This document shows, piece by piece, positions 8,205 to 16,356 of a stretch of 40,007 nucleotides of DNA. The position numbers and the translations under genes are program-made. The notes beneath the pieces were generated by a model, which had not been told where the DNA came from, did no database searches, and worked only from the letters and a program-made list of their open reading frames with translations. Position 1 is the first letter of the stretch, and every line of letters starts with the position of its first letter. The stretch lies in the NCBI GenBank assembly GCA_001784555.1, contig MFRM01000017.1:1-40007 (forward strand), given 5' to 3'. The DNA is from Candidatus Melainabacteria bacterium RIFCSPHIGHO2_02_FULL_34_12 (GTDB taxonomy: Bacteria > Cyanobacteriota > Vampirovibrionia > 2-02-FULL-35-15).

Positions 8205-9233
8205 TTATTCTAATTCATTTTCATTAACATTAACATCTATCATTTTCTTTTTAGAAGGAAGTAGTTTACCAAAGAATAATCTAGGCAATAAAAACCTGCG
8301 ATTAAGTGCTTCAGAAAGCTCACCGCTTGCCATTGATAAATTTTTAGCAGCTTCATTAGTATTCGTTAATGTTTGTCGTAACTCATTTTGAATCAAAGGA
8401 TCAGCTCTTATTTCATCCAGCTGCTCAATAATCCTGCCTGCACGTACCAGCAAATTACTTACATCTTCAAATGCTTTTTTATTATTAGCAAGGTTGTTTG
8501 TATTTTTAACAGCTTCATTTAAATCTGCAGACACTACGCTCGCCTGAGTAAGTAAATTATTTATATTTTGATTTGCAACTTCATCTGTAGCAAAAGCCAT
8601 TGCTTTATCAATTGCAATATTTAACTGCGAAACAGTATCATGAGCATTGTCAATTAATCTGGTTAATTCCGGCCCCTTAGGAATACTTTGAACAATTTTA
8701 TCAGTATGTTCAATTACGCTATCTGCTTTTTTAATAAGTGCTGCTGCATTCGTTGTAACACCCTGAATACCCTCGCCTAATTCTTTAGGATTTATATAAT
8801 TTATGATTTGACTTATTTTTTCAAGTGACTGAAATGCATCAATGGCGGGTTCACCAATAACGGTATCTCCATCCATAATTAATTTATTAGACATTCCCAA
8901 TACAATATCTAGAAACTTATCACCTACATAGCCACTAGTTCTAATCTTAATTTTTGAATCAACAGGAATACTAACCTTAGGAAGCTGTATTCTGGCACCC
9001 ACTAAAACCTGGTTCTTTTTAGTATCTAATGTTAAATCATCAACTCTGCCTACTCTTAAACCATTAATCCTTACAAACGAACCTTTTGATAAACCTATAA
9101 CATCATCAAATACCACTGTAAAATAGACTTGTTTATGAATGGCAAACTCTCGTAAATAGGCCCATCCAAACATTAGAAGGATTAACCCGCTAATTACAAA
9201 TACACCGATCTTTATTTCATTGATATTTTTCAT
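8205..9233 (-). CDS. mlaD: MCE-domain lipid-binding protein, MlaD/TGD2-like
   Basis: The membrane-tethered substrate-binding part of an Mla-type ABC transporter that moves phospholipid between inner and outer membranes. The N-terminus has one membrane helix (about 8-27), followed by the MCE domain (about 36-115; LSKGSFVRINGLRVGRV and GYVGDKFLDI are typical). The remaining 220 residues are helical and Asn/Ala-rich with heptad-like spacing, longer than E. coli MlaD (about 180 aa in all) and closer to cyanobacterial and plastid TGD2-like proteins. It ends in a basic segment. It follows mlaF by 8 bp. No obvious ribosome-binding site is seen, so translation may depend on mlaF. Confidence 0.92.
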   Translation of the reverse strand: MKNINEIKIGVFVISGLILLMFGWAYLREFAIHKQVYFTVVFDDVIGLSKGSFVRINGLRVGRVDDLTLDTKKNQVLVGARIQLPKVSIPVDSKIKIRTSGYVGDKFLDIVLGMSNKLIMDGDTVIGEPAIDAFQSLEKISQIINYINPKELGEGIQGVTTNAAALIKKADSVIEHTDKIVQSIPKGPELTRLIDNAHDTVSQLNIAIDKAMAFATDEVANQNINNLLTQASVVSADLNEAVKNTNNLANNKKAFEDVSNLLVRAGRIIEQLDEIRADPLIQNELRQTLTNTNEAAKNLSMASGELSEALNRRFLLPRLFFGKLLPSKKKMIDVNVNENELE

Positions 9234-9241
9234 AACAGATT

Positions 9242-9958
9242 TTATTCTAACAGTCCAGCTAAGATTGGACCTTCAAGTTCAGCATTAACAAATTGTTTTA
9301 CATAAGGATTATCCGTACTTAAAAATTTATCTGGCGGACCTTCCCAAACGATCTTTCCGAAACAGAGCATAAGAACTCGCTTAGATGTTCTTCTTATCGT
9401 GGAAAGCTGGTGAGTTACAACAACGCTGGCTACTTTATATTCAGAACTTAATTTATTAATATAATCCTCAATCAATGTCGACAAGATAGGATCAAGCCCT
9501 GCTGTTGGCTCATCATAAAGAATAATTTCAGGATCATTAACTATAGCCCTGGCAAAGGCAACACGTTTTCTTTGTCCCCCAGAAAGTTGATCAGGAAAAT
9601 AATCTTGATATTTTTCAAGCCCAACTAGTTTTAATTTTTCAATTACTTTTTGGTGTTTTTCTTCTTTAGATATTTTATGTGCATGTAATGCTAATTTAAT
9701 ATTTTCGGAAACAGTATATGAATTAAGCAATGCACTGTATTGAAAAACCATGCTGATTTTATTAGTAAAAAGGTTAATCAACCCGGAGTCAACATCATCT
9801 AAGCCTGCAATTAGTCTTAAAAGTGTAGATTTACCAACCCCCGATGGACCTACAATGGAAAGATTTTCTCCTGAGCTTACACTTAAAGACACACTGTCAA
9901 GGACGTTTAATCCATCAAAAGATTTGCTTACATTTTCTACTTCAATTAATTTCATCAT
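9242..9958 (-). CDS. mlaF: Mla-type ABC transporter ATPase
   Basis: A 238-residue ATP-binding subunit that powers lipid movement through MlaE. Walker A GPSGVGKST, the Q-loop in VFQYSALL, the signature LSGGQRKR, Walker B EIILYDEPTAGLDP and the switch His in VVVTHQ are all present and intact. The ATG overlaps the mlaE stop codon (ATGA), indicating coupled translation. A second Met directly after the first is an alternative start; the first fits the overlap. Gene order permease-ATPase-MCE protein identifies the system as an Mla/TGD-type transporter rather than a generic importer. Confidence 0.95.
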   Translation of the reverse strand: MMKLIEVENVSKSFDGLNVLDSVSLSVSSGENLSIVGPSGVGKSTLLRLIAGLDDVDSGLINLFTNKISMVFQYSALLNSYTVSENIKLALHAHKISKEEKHQKVIEKLKLVGLEKYQDYFPDQLSGGQRKRVAFARAIVNDPEIILYDEPTAGLDPILSTLIEDYINKLSSEYKVASVVVTHQLSTIRRTSKRVLMLCFGKIVWEGPPDKFLSTDNPYVKQFVNAELEGPILAGLLE

Positions 9959-10758
9959 TTTACAAATGCTGGATCAAGAACCTTTCCTACAGAATAAACA
10001 CTATTTGTAATTAAAAAGTTAAAAAGAAAGATTCCAAGCATTGCCCATACCACTGATTTTGTTGTAGTTTGTCCAACACCTGCAGCTCCACCCATGGTAT
10101 GCATACCAAATGTACAACTTAAAGTAGCAACCAGCGATCCATTTACAAATGCTTTAACAAGAGCAATTATAATATCTCTATTTCCCACAACTGATCTAAA
10201 TGCATCAAAAAACATATATGGATCCATTTGAACATAAACAATAGCTATTAACATTCCACCTAAGCTTCCTATGTATATTGCAAAAACTGTTAATAAAGGC
10301 GTCATGATCATAGATGCTAATAACCTGGGTGCCACAAGAAAACTTAAAGGGTTTAGTTTCATGATTTTAAGTGCATCAATTTGTTCAGTCACGCTCATTG
10401 TAGCTATTTCAGCAGCCATAGCTCCACCAACCCTTGCTGCAATCATTACACCAGCAACAACAGGTCCAATTTCTCTGACAATAGAAACTGCAACTGATGT
10501 ACCAAGAGAGCCAGTATTTCCAATACCCATTAATTGTTTTGATATTTGAAGGGTTAAAGCAAGTCCAATAAAAAATGTAACCACAGCCACTACGGGTAAT
10601 GTATCAAATCCAAACTTACTAGCCTGATCGATAAATTCTTTTTTTGAATATCTTCCGGTAATAATATATGAAAATGAAAGCAAATAATTCTTAAATGATT
10701 CTCCTAGCTCTACTAGCCAGATAAACTGCTGTGCGCTGAATTTTGTTATAGCTTCCAT
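9955..10758 (-). CDS. mlaE: Mla-type ABC transporter permease
   Basis: A 267-residue inner-membrane permease of the MlaE/TGD1 family. It has hydrophobic helices at about 55-75, 95-115, 150-185 and near the C-terminus, and the family-typical conserved central text REIGPVVAGVMIAARVG followed by AAEIATMSVTEQIDAL. It is the first gene of mlaEFD. The 84-bp gap to the preceding 165-aa gene is AT-rich; TATAAT-like text in it could hold a promoter, but none is convincing. No MlaB or MlaC homologue lies nearby; cyanobacteria and plastids also lack MlaB-type STAS partners in this locus, which is a weak taxonomic hint. Confidence 0.94.
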   Translation of the reverse strand: MEAITKFSAQQFIWLVELGESFKNYLLSFSYIITGRYSKKEFIDQASKFGFDTLPVVAVVTFFIGLALTLQISKQLMGIGNTGSLGTSVAVSIVREIGPVVAGVMIAARVGGAMAAEIATMSVTEQIDALKIMKLNPLSFLVAPRLLASMIMTPLLTVFAIYIGSLGGMLIAIVYVQMDPYMFFDAFRSVVGNRDIIIALVKAFVNGSLVATLSCTFGMHTMGGAAGVGQTTTKSVVWAMLGIFLFNFLITNSVYSVGKVLDPAFVK

Positions 10759-10842
10759 AAATATATAAGCGACAGGTATTAATTATATATGAGCAATAGC
10801 CTTGAAAAAGCAAAAATTAAGTTAAACTTAAAATATTATGTA

Positions 10843-11340
10843 TTATGTTGTAGTTGATAGATCTGCTGGAGCTCGTTCAGCTTTTATATATTCTTTTTCA
10901 TCATTTTTATGTCTTTCAACATTCTCTCTTGACTGAGAGAATGCTGTGGTAGAAATAGGTCTCAATGATGCTGCCTGTCTGTCTACATCTGTACCTTTAA
11001 CTGCAACTTGCATTGCCCGTTCAATTACTGTAACTAACCTTAGTGAAAGATCTAAAATTGCAGACCATTTAGCAATTTGAGCAACTGGGTGCGGATTTAC
11101 ATTATTATTTAAAGCAGCAATAGCAGCAATAAGTGCTTTAGCTTGTGCAATTAAACCTTTAGCTTCTCCATTTCCTAATTCGTTGTTAATATTTGATGGA
11201 TCTTTTACAAATTCATCCGTTCCGGAATCAGGTAATTTTGATTTACTTTTTCTACCTGAACCTGGTACAAACATTCCCAGAAATCTAGAAAAAAAATCAT
11301 TATTTACATTATCTATTCCGCTAATATTTGCGTCTGCCAT
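10843..11340 (-). CDS. Unrecognised HPxAQxAKW-family protein, short member
   Basis: A 165-residue protein with no signal peptide or membrane helix. The N-terminal 60 residues are polar, Asn/Ser-rich and probably disordered. Residues 62-155 match the C-terminal domain of the two larger neighbours at lower identity, with HPVAQIAKW at 84-92, helical segments on both sides and a charged end (ENVERHKNDEKEY). The start has a good ribosome-binding site, AAGGGG, close upstream. It lies 27 bp after the 445-aa gene, so the two form an operon. I know of no function. Shared domain, order and strand suggest it works with its neighbours, perhaps as another subunit of an assembly or an exported set. Confidence 0.78.
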   Translation of the reverse strand: MADANISGIDNVNNDFFSRFLGMFVPGSGRKSKSKLPDSGTDEFVKDPSNINNELGNGEAKGLIAQAKALIAAIAALNNNVNPHPVAQIAKWSAILDLSLRLVTVIERAMQVAVKGTDVDRQAASLRPISTTAFSQSRENVERHKNDEKEYIKAERAPADLSTTT

Positions 11341-11367
11341 TTTATCCCCTTAGAAAAGATTTTTATC

Positions 11368-12705
11368 TTATGCCCTTAGTGCTAATTGTTGAGTATCTTT
11401 TTCTGCTTTCTTATATTCTTCAATAGTCTTAGTATGACCTTCTACGTTACCTCTAGCTTCACCAAGCACTGTATTTAAAACAGTTTTTAATAAAATCGCA
11501 AACTGATGCAATGGTGTTCCAGTAAGAGTCTGATCTAAAATTGCAGCTTCAATATATGCAACTCCACGTTCAGCAATGCTTTGAATACTTGTCCATTTAG
11601 CAACCTGTGCGGTCGGATGAGGACTGACTGGCTGACGATTTAACTGTGCAATCTGTTCAATAGCTCCATATGCAGCAGAAAGATATCCTCCGCCAGCTCC
11701 GCCAAATGCTGCACCTAATGCTGCTGTTGGTCCAGAAGCACTGGCTGCACCAGAAAGCACTGAAGAATTAGATGGATTAACTGATGCAGAACCTAATGCA
11801 GCTGAAGAGCTTGATGTATTCGATGAAGTAGTTGAAGTTCTATTTACAGCAGGCGTTGTCCCAGTCCCAGTCCCAGTCCCTGACTGAGTTTTCCCCAAAG
11901 TAGCATTACCATTACCTGAAGCAGTATTAGTATTTGATGAGTTATTTGCAGTAGCTGAAGCAGATCCTAAAGTTACGTTTTGAGTCTGAGTAGTATTATT
12001 TGAATTTAAATTAGTGTTTTGACTTTGGGTATTGTTTTGTGAATTGCTGTTACTGCTGGCATTGGCATCGGCATCGGCAGATGTACTACCTGAATTAGAC
12101 TCTAAATTTTTAGAAGATGAAGATGTTTCATTAATCTGCCTGTTTAAATCTCCCGTTTGTTGTGTTAATTGATTTTGTTGCCTGATACTTTCATTTTTAA
12201 TTTGGGTAGAATCTTCCGCTAGTTTTTGAGCATCATTCTGATTCATTCTGGCTTCATGCTGATCTGCTAAAGCTTTTTGTGCTTTTTGATCTTCAACTAC
12301 AGCAAGTGCATCTTTCCTTGCAGCTTGTGACATAAAGGAATCTTTTAATTTAGGATTCTTTTTTGCAAGTGCTCTAAGTTCATTTGCTTCACCTCTTAAA
12401 CGACCGGCTGTTCGTTGTGCATCATAAAATGAAGTAGATGCTGATTGTTCTTGAAGCGCATATTCTGTTTGTTGATTATTTGAGTCTGAAATACTTTTTT
12501 GTGCATTTGAAATATTATTATTTACTGCGTTAGATTTTTGATTTGTCTCATCCAGTGTACCTCTCATTGATTCTCTTGACTGATTCAATGCAGCAAGCTG
12601 CTCAGAAACATTCTTTGTATCTACGCTAGATCCAGAATCAGAATTGTTTCCTGATTTATTATCAGATCCTGGCCTAATTGAATTTACATGTCTAATATCG
12701 GTCAT
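11368..12705 (-). CDS. Unrecognised HPxAQxAKW-family protein, Ser/Asn-rich linker
   Basis: About 445 residues. The N-terminal half is a predicted coiled coil rich in Gln, Ala and Asn. The middle is a long low-complexity Ser/Asn/Thr/Gly/Ala linker including GTGTGTG, encoded by short tandem repeats at about 11865-11885. The last 105 residues form the domain shared with the 370-aa gene: from the KW to GEARGN, 46 of 50 residues are identical, although the N-terminal parts differ. No signal peptide or membrane helix is visible. I chose the ATG at 12705; a GTG at 12717 in frame is possible and neither has a strong ribosome-binding site. It is preceded by an intrinsic terminator, so it probably has its own promoter in the 232-bp gap. 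Confidence 0.78.
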   Translation of the reverse strand: MTDIRHVNSIRPGSDNKSGNNSDSGSSVDTKNVSEQLAALNQSRESMRGTLDETNQKSNAVNNNISNAQKSISDSNNQQTEYALQEQSASTSFYDAQRTAGRLRGEANELRALAKKNPKLKDSFMSQAARKDALAVVEDQKAQKALADQHEARMNQNDAQKLAEDSTQIKNESIRQQNQLTQQTGDLNRQINETSSSSKNLESNSGSTSADADANASSNSNSQNNTQSQNTNLNSNNTTQTQNVTLGSASATANNSSNTNTASGNGNATLGKTQSGTGTGTGTTPAVNRTSTTSSNTSSSSAALGSASVNPSNSSVLSGAASASGPTAALGAAFGGAGGGYLSAAYGAIEQIAQLNRQPVSPHPTAQVAKWTSIQSIAERGVAYIEAAILDQTLTGTPLHQFAILLKTVLNTVLGEARGNVEGHTKTIEEYKKAEKDTQQLALRA

Positions 12706-12949
12706 TTTTACACTCACTTACTGAACTAAAATGTAACTTCCCTACATTGGTGTTTGCCAATTGCAGGCAGTTAATCAGAGGCAAGTTATAAGAAGGTTAA
12801 AAAGAAATTTAAATTTTCTACATAAATAGTAATTAATTACTATTCAACAGTAAAACAAAAGTCTTAAATAGACTTTAACTTTTTAACAGGATAGCCATAA
12901 AAAAGGCTGGTTTGAAACCAGCCCTCTTATATTAATTATTAAAAAAGAA
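12706..12949 (-). other. Intergenic gap holding terminator and presumed promoter
   Basis: AT-rich gap between the 370-aa and 445-aa genes. It begins (in transcription order) with the intrinsic terminator at 12896-12923. The rest, 12718-12895, must hold the promoter of the 445-aa/165-aa operon. A loose TTGCC...GGCAA inverted pair is present at about 12756-12786, but no clear -35/-10 pair stands out. Confidence 0.35.
12896..12923 (-). terminator. Intrinsic terminator after the 370-aa gene
   Basis: On the minus strand, GGCTGGTT and AACCAGCC form a perfect 8-bp GC-rich stem (12905-12923) with a short loop, followed directly by a run of seven T residues (12904-12898). It begins 27 nt after the stop of the 370-aa gene, a textbook rho-independent terminator. 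It splits the four-gene cluster into two transcripts: 215-aa plus 370-aa genes, then 445-aa plus 165-aa genes. Confidence 0.9.
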
Positions 12950-14062
12950 CTAACCGCCTGAAGACGCAAGCTGTGTGGAAGCCTTCTTCTCTTTTTGATA
13001 TTCTTGACCAGATTTGTTTGCATCTTCTGCATTTCCTCTGGCTTCGCCAAGAACTGTACTTGCAACGGTTTTAAGTAAAATTGCAAATTGATGAAGCGGT
13101 GTTCCAGTTAAAGTCTGATCTAAAATTGCAGCTTCTATATATGCAACTGCACGTTCTGCTTTGCTTTGAATAGATGTCCATTTTGCAGTACGAGCCACAT
13201 GGTGAACTGCTATATTTTGATTATCACGTGCAATACTTTCAAGCATTGCCATAGCTGCCTGTATGTAACCAGAGCCTCCACTTCCACTTTTTCCAGCACC
13301 ACCAGCTCCAGCTCCACCACCAGCTCCAGCTCCACCACCAGCTCCAGCTCCAGCTCCAGCTCCAGCTCCAGGACCAAAACCGCCTCCCTTTCCTTGGGCA
13401 TTTTGTGCCTGTTGAAGTTTTTGGTTGGTTTCATTTACTTTTTGATTAGCTTGACCAACTTTTTCTTTTGCTTTGTCCTTACTGGCAATAGCTTCTTTCT
13501 CTTTGGCGTCAGCATCAGTAGCCTTTCCTTTTGCTGTAGTAGCTTCAGCTTCAGCAGCACTAGCTTCAGCTTCAAGGCTGCTTTTTTCAGCTTCAAGCCT
13601 TGTTTTTTCTGCTGCGCCTTCAGCCCTTGTTTGTTGGGCAGCTGCAATTTCAGCTCCATTAAGAGTGACTCCAGTCATTGGGTCAACCTGTGGAGGTGGT
13701 ATTGGTGTATTTGCTTTTGTTTGAGCTGCTGAAATCTGTGGTGCTAATCCTGCAGCTTGACTCTTTTTCTGTGAAGCAGTATTTTTATGTTTGGTTTCCT
13801 CAGCTTGGGCTTCTTGTTTGGCTGCTCTATGTTCAAATACTTTTGCAGCTTCTTGCATAAATTCTCCAAAGGCACTCTGATGGTCCTGCATTTGTCTTCC
13901 CAGCTGTGCTTCAAGTGCCTGTATATATCCCTTATTATCAAAGTTACCTTTGCCTTGTACTGCATTATTATTTTGTGCAAGACCTGCCAGATTATTGTTT
14001 AAAGTAATTCCACCGTTACCTGTTTGCCCTTTAGCTGCTAGATTTTGTGATTCCAATCCCAT
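12950..14062 (-). CDS. Unrecognised HPxAQxAKW-family protein, coiled coil with Gly/Ala hinge
   Basis: A 370-residue protein without signal peptide or membrane helix. Order: Asn/Gln-rich N-terminus (1-45), helical part (46-110), a proline-rich turn PIPPPQVDP (120-128), a long Ala/Glu/Lys coiled coil (about 131-223), a pure Gly/Ala hinge (224-265) encoded by tandem GGAGCT-type repeats, and the C-terminal shared domain (266-350; KWTSIQS and TLTGTPLHQFAILL). The signature is HHVARTAKW here. Ribosome-binding site AAGGAG with 8-nt spacing. It follows the 215-aa gene by 26 bp and ends in an intrinsic terminator. The coiled coil-hinge-domain layout suits a filament, tip or secreted adhesive subunit, but that is a guess. 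Confidence 0.8.
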   Translation of the reverse strand: MGLESQNLAAKGQTGNGGITLNNNLAGLAQNNNAVQGKGNFDNKGYIQALEAQLGRQMQDHQSAFGEFMQEAAKVFEHRAAKQEAQAEETKHKNTASQKKSQAAGLAPQISAAQTKANTPIPPPQVDPMTGVTLNGAEIAAAQQTRAEGAAEKTRLEAEKSSLEAEASAAEAEATTAKGKATDADAKEKEAIASKDKAKEKVGQANQKVNETNQKLQQAQNAQGKGGGFGPGAGAGAGAGAGGGAGAGGGAGAGGAGKSGSGGSGYIQAAMAMLESIARDNQNIAVHHVARTAKWTSIQSKAERAVAYIEAAILDQTLTGTPLHQFAILLKTVASTVLGEARGNAEDANKSGQEYQKEKKASTQLASSGG

Positions 14063-14088
14063 GATTTGTTCTCCTTTTTAAATAAAAA

Positions 14089-14736
14089 TTACGACGGTAA
14101 ACCTTGTTCCTTTGATCTACGCTCTGCATATTCAACCTGTTGCTTATACTCTGCATCCAGTCTGTATATGCCAAGCTTCTTAAAGACCATATTTAATCCT
14201 TCATTATGTGCTGCTGCATTTCTAAATGTTAGCTCTGAAAGTTTCATATCTTTTTTATTTATCATTTCAGCATGCTTTTCTAATTGTGTTGCCATAGATG
14301 CTGAATGTTCTGATTGAATCAAAAGATCATCTGCTCTTTTCCTGTTTTCTTTTCCTTTTGCTTCAAACTTATCTGCCATATCCAAAAGCATTTCAGGTGT
14401 AGCATTTTTTGGAACAGGGACCTGAAGGACTGTTTCTACAATTTCTTTTACTTCATCTATAGCTTTATCTTTATTTACTTCTCCATTTTGAATTTGTTGT
14501 GCTTTTGTTCTGAGCATATCTGCAATTTTTTCCATTACAGCTGCTGCATTTAAAAGAGTCTGAGCTTCTTCTTGTTTCTTTTTTGAATCAGCATTAAAAT
14601 TTGCGCTTTCACTTAAAAGATCTTTTGCAATCTCTCTATGCTGATTACCGTTAAACTGATTATCCTGTGCTTGATCAGTAGCAGCAACAGCATTAGCTTG
14701 TTGGTTAGCATTAATTGAATTTACAGCATGACTCAT
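14089..14736 (-). CDS. Unrecognised coiled-coil protein heading the cluster
   Basis: A 215-residue, soluble-looking protein rich in Ala, Gln, Asn, Lys and Glu. It has an Asn/Gln/Ala-rich first 35 residues, then long amphipathic helices (about 36-90 and 125-190). It lacks the shared C-terminal domain of its three neighbours. There is no signal peptide or membrane segment. It is the first gene of the upstream unit, 26 bp before the 370-aa gene, so it probably acts with it, possibly as chaperone or partner subunit. The ATG has only a distant GGAAAG. Upstream (14737-14929) there is AT-rich sequence with no clear promoter. Confidence 0.75.
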   Translation of the reverse strand: MSHAVNSINANQQANAVAATDQAQDNQFNGNQHREIAKDLLSESANFNADSKKKQEEAQTLLNAAAVMEKIADMLRTKAQQIQNGEVNKDKAIDEVKEIVETVLQVPVPKNATPEMLLDMADKFEAKGKENRKRADDLLIQSEHSASMATQLEKHAEMINKKDMKLSELTFRNAAAHNEGLNMVFKKLGIYRLDAEYKQQVEYAERRSKEQGLPS

Positions 14737-14929
14737 ATATATTTATTACTTTCCAATAAAATAATCGGACTTTCTGCCTATAGCACAACGGCATATAAAC
14801 ATAAGCAGGTTATAAATAGTTTAAAAGCCATATTTTAAGTTTTATAAATCAGTGATTAATATAAGGAACAATGCTTTGACAGTTTAAGAAATAGTTATCA
14901 AATTATGAGATAGCCCTAATTAGAGTCTG

Positions 14930-14973
14930 CTGAAAAAGTCACAAAAAGCCAGCATAAAAAGTGACTTTTTCAG
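14930..14973 (-). terminator. Long hairpin downstream of ilvN, probable terminator
   Basis: CTGAAAAAGTCAC (14930-14942) is exactly complementary to GTGACTTTTTCAG (14961-14973), a 13-bp stem with an 18-nt loop. It lies 10 nt after the ilvN stop codon. On the minus strand the stem carries internal T and A runs but no T run directly after it, so it may terminate inefficiently, stabilise the 3' end, or work in both directions. Confidence 0.55.
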
Positions 14974-14983
14974 TGAAGCTTAA

Positions 14984-15529
14984 TTACGTAGAAGTAACCA
15001 TTCTTAATGGCACTCTTTGGATAATTTTTGACTCATCAATTTTTGCACCTCTTGATAAGGCAACTCTTCCTGTTCTTGCAATCTCTTTAATACCAAACTT
15101 ATTAAGCAAATGAACGATAGCATTAATTTTTCCCTGATCTCCTGTAACCTCTACAATTAATACATCTTCTGCAACATCAACAATATGTCCTCTGAAAAGA
15201 TCTGCTATCTGGATGATCTCAGGGCGAGAAGCAGAATTTGATGCAACTTTTATTAAGGCAAGCTCTCTGTCTACAAAACTGGTTTCACTAAGATCAGTAA
15301 TTTTAATAACATTTATTAATTTATGAAGCTGTTTAGTGATTTGTTCTATGGCAACATTTGAAGCATTAACAGTAATGGTCATCCTCGCATATGATGGATT
15401 TTCCGTAGGACCTACAGTCAACGATTCAATATTAAAGCCTCTTCGTGAAAACAATCCGGCTATTCTTGTCAGAACACCTGATTCATTTTCAACTAATACA
15501 GATAAAACTCTTTGTGATTCTGAAGTCAT
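14984..15529 (-). CDS. ilvN: Acetolactate synthase small (regulatory) subunit
   Basis: The regulatory subunit of acetohydroxyacid synthase, which makes acetolactate and acetohydroxybutyrate for valine, leucine and isoleucine; the small subunit stimulates the enzyme and gives valine feedback. Residues 5-75 form the ACT domain (LSVLVENESGVLTRIAGLFSRRGFNIESL is typical; quoted parts include GVLTRIAGLFSRRG). The second half is the usual C-terminal domain with TGDQGKI. Length 181 residues, slightly longer than most. Unusually, the large subunit ilvB is not adjacent. No ribosome-binding site is clear. It diverges from folE across 175 bp. Confidence 0.95.
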   Translation of the reverse strand: MTSESQRVLSVLVENESGVLTRIAGLFSRRGFNIESLTVGPTENPSYARMTITVNASNVAIEQITKQLHKLINVIKITDLSETSFVDRELALIKVASNSASRPEIIQIADLFRGHIVDVAEDVLIVEVTGDQGKINAIVHLLNKFGIKEIARTGRVALSRGAKIDESKIIQRVPLRMVTST

Positions 15530-15704
15530 TGATTTTACTATTTGACTATTTAACTATGTCTTACAACCTATTTATATCCGAATATCTCTATATTCTAACC
15601 TAATAAAGTACATATAGAACAATTAAATAATTAAGGATTCTTTAACTTTTTATTTTATTATCTTATAATTGTCTTATCCATAAGATAAAGTTGATTATAA
15701 CTCT

Positions 15705-16313
15705 ATGCTAAAAACCAAACACAACCAAGAAAACCAAAGCACACCGCAAAATTTTGATGATTCAATAGTTGAAAAGGCTATACGAGACATCTTAATTTCA
15801 ATTGGCGAAAATCCTAAACGCGAGGGACTTTTATTAACTCCAAGCCGTGTGGCAAAAATGTACAGTGAAATATTTTCAGGTACTAGTTCTGATCCAAAGG
15901 ATGAAATTACTATTAAATATGAAGAAAATCATAATGAAATCATTTTAGTCAGAGATATAAATTTTTACAGTATGTGCGAACATCATTTAATTCCTTTTTT
16001 TGGAGTAGCTCATGTGGCTTATCTTCCAAAAGATGGAATAATAACAGGACTAAGTAAATTAGCAAGAGTAGTTGATACTGCGGCAAAAAGACCTCAGCTG
16101 CAGGAAAGGATGACGTCTCAAATTGCAAATGCAATTGAAGAAAAATTAAATCCAGTAGGCGTAGCAGTAGTAATTGAAGCTGAACACCTATGCATGTCAA
16201 TGAGAGGAATTAAAAAACCAGGAAGCAAAACAGTAACATCAGTACTTAAAGGTATTTTTCAAACCAACCAAGCTTCAAGAGCTGAAGTGCTTTCATTAAT
16301 TCATGGCAAGTGA
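15705..16313 (+). CDS. folE: GTP cyclohydrolase I (FolE type)
   Basis: Converts GTP to 7,8-dihydroneopterin triphosphate, the first step of folate synthesis and also the entry to queuosine synthesis. Zinc ligands are present in CEHH (about residues 91-94) and in AEHLCM (near 161). [19 protein letters not shown] and the C-terminal [13 protein letters not shown] match the active enzyme family. Length 202 residues is typical. The ATG has no obvious ribosome-binding site; a small inverted repeat TCTTAT/ATAAGA lies about 20-33 nt upstream. It is a single-gene unit diverging from ilvN. It converges with pdxA, with a weak GC hairpin at 16341-16353 between them. Confidence 0.97.
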   Translation: MLKTKHNQENQSTPQNFDDSIVEKAIRDILISIGENPKREGLLLTPSRVAKMYSEIFSGTSSDPKDEITIKYEENHNEIILVRDINFYSMCEHHLIPFFGVAHVAYLPKDGIITGLSKLARVVDTAAKRPQLQERMTSQIANAIEEKLNPVGVAVVIEAEHLCMSMRGIKKPGSKTVTSVLKGIFQTNQASRAEVLSLIHGK

Positions 16314-16356
16314 TTTATCTTTTTCTATTTCCAGTACAGACGGGGTCACCCCGCCT

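Noticed and set aside
13283..13400. Repeat tract considered as a CRISPR or intergenic repeat array
   Set aside because: Units are 6-18 bp without spacers and stay in frame, encoding Gly/Ala in the 370-aa protein.
13166..13732. 188-codon Ser-rich plus-strand ORF
   Set aside because: It is the antisense shadow of the Ala/Glu/Gly coiled-coil gene; the Ser/Phe/Cys runs arise from reversed Ala, Glu and Lys codons, and it has no ribosome-binding site.
10843..14736. Cluster considered as R-body (Reb) or ESX/WXG-type genes
   Set aside because: No Reb-type motif, no WXG motif in a 100-residue helical hairpin and no matching secretion genes nearby.
16341..16353. GC-rich CGGGG/CCCCG hairpin between folE and pdxA as an intrinsic terminator
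   Set aside because: No T run follows on either strand; only a 5-bp stem.
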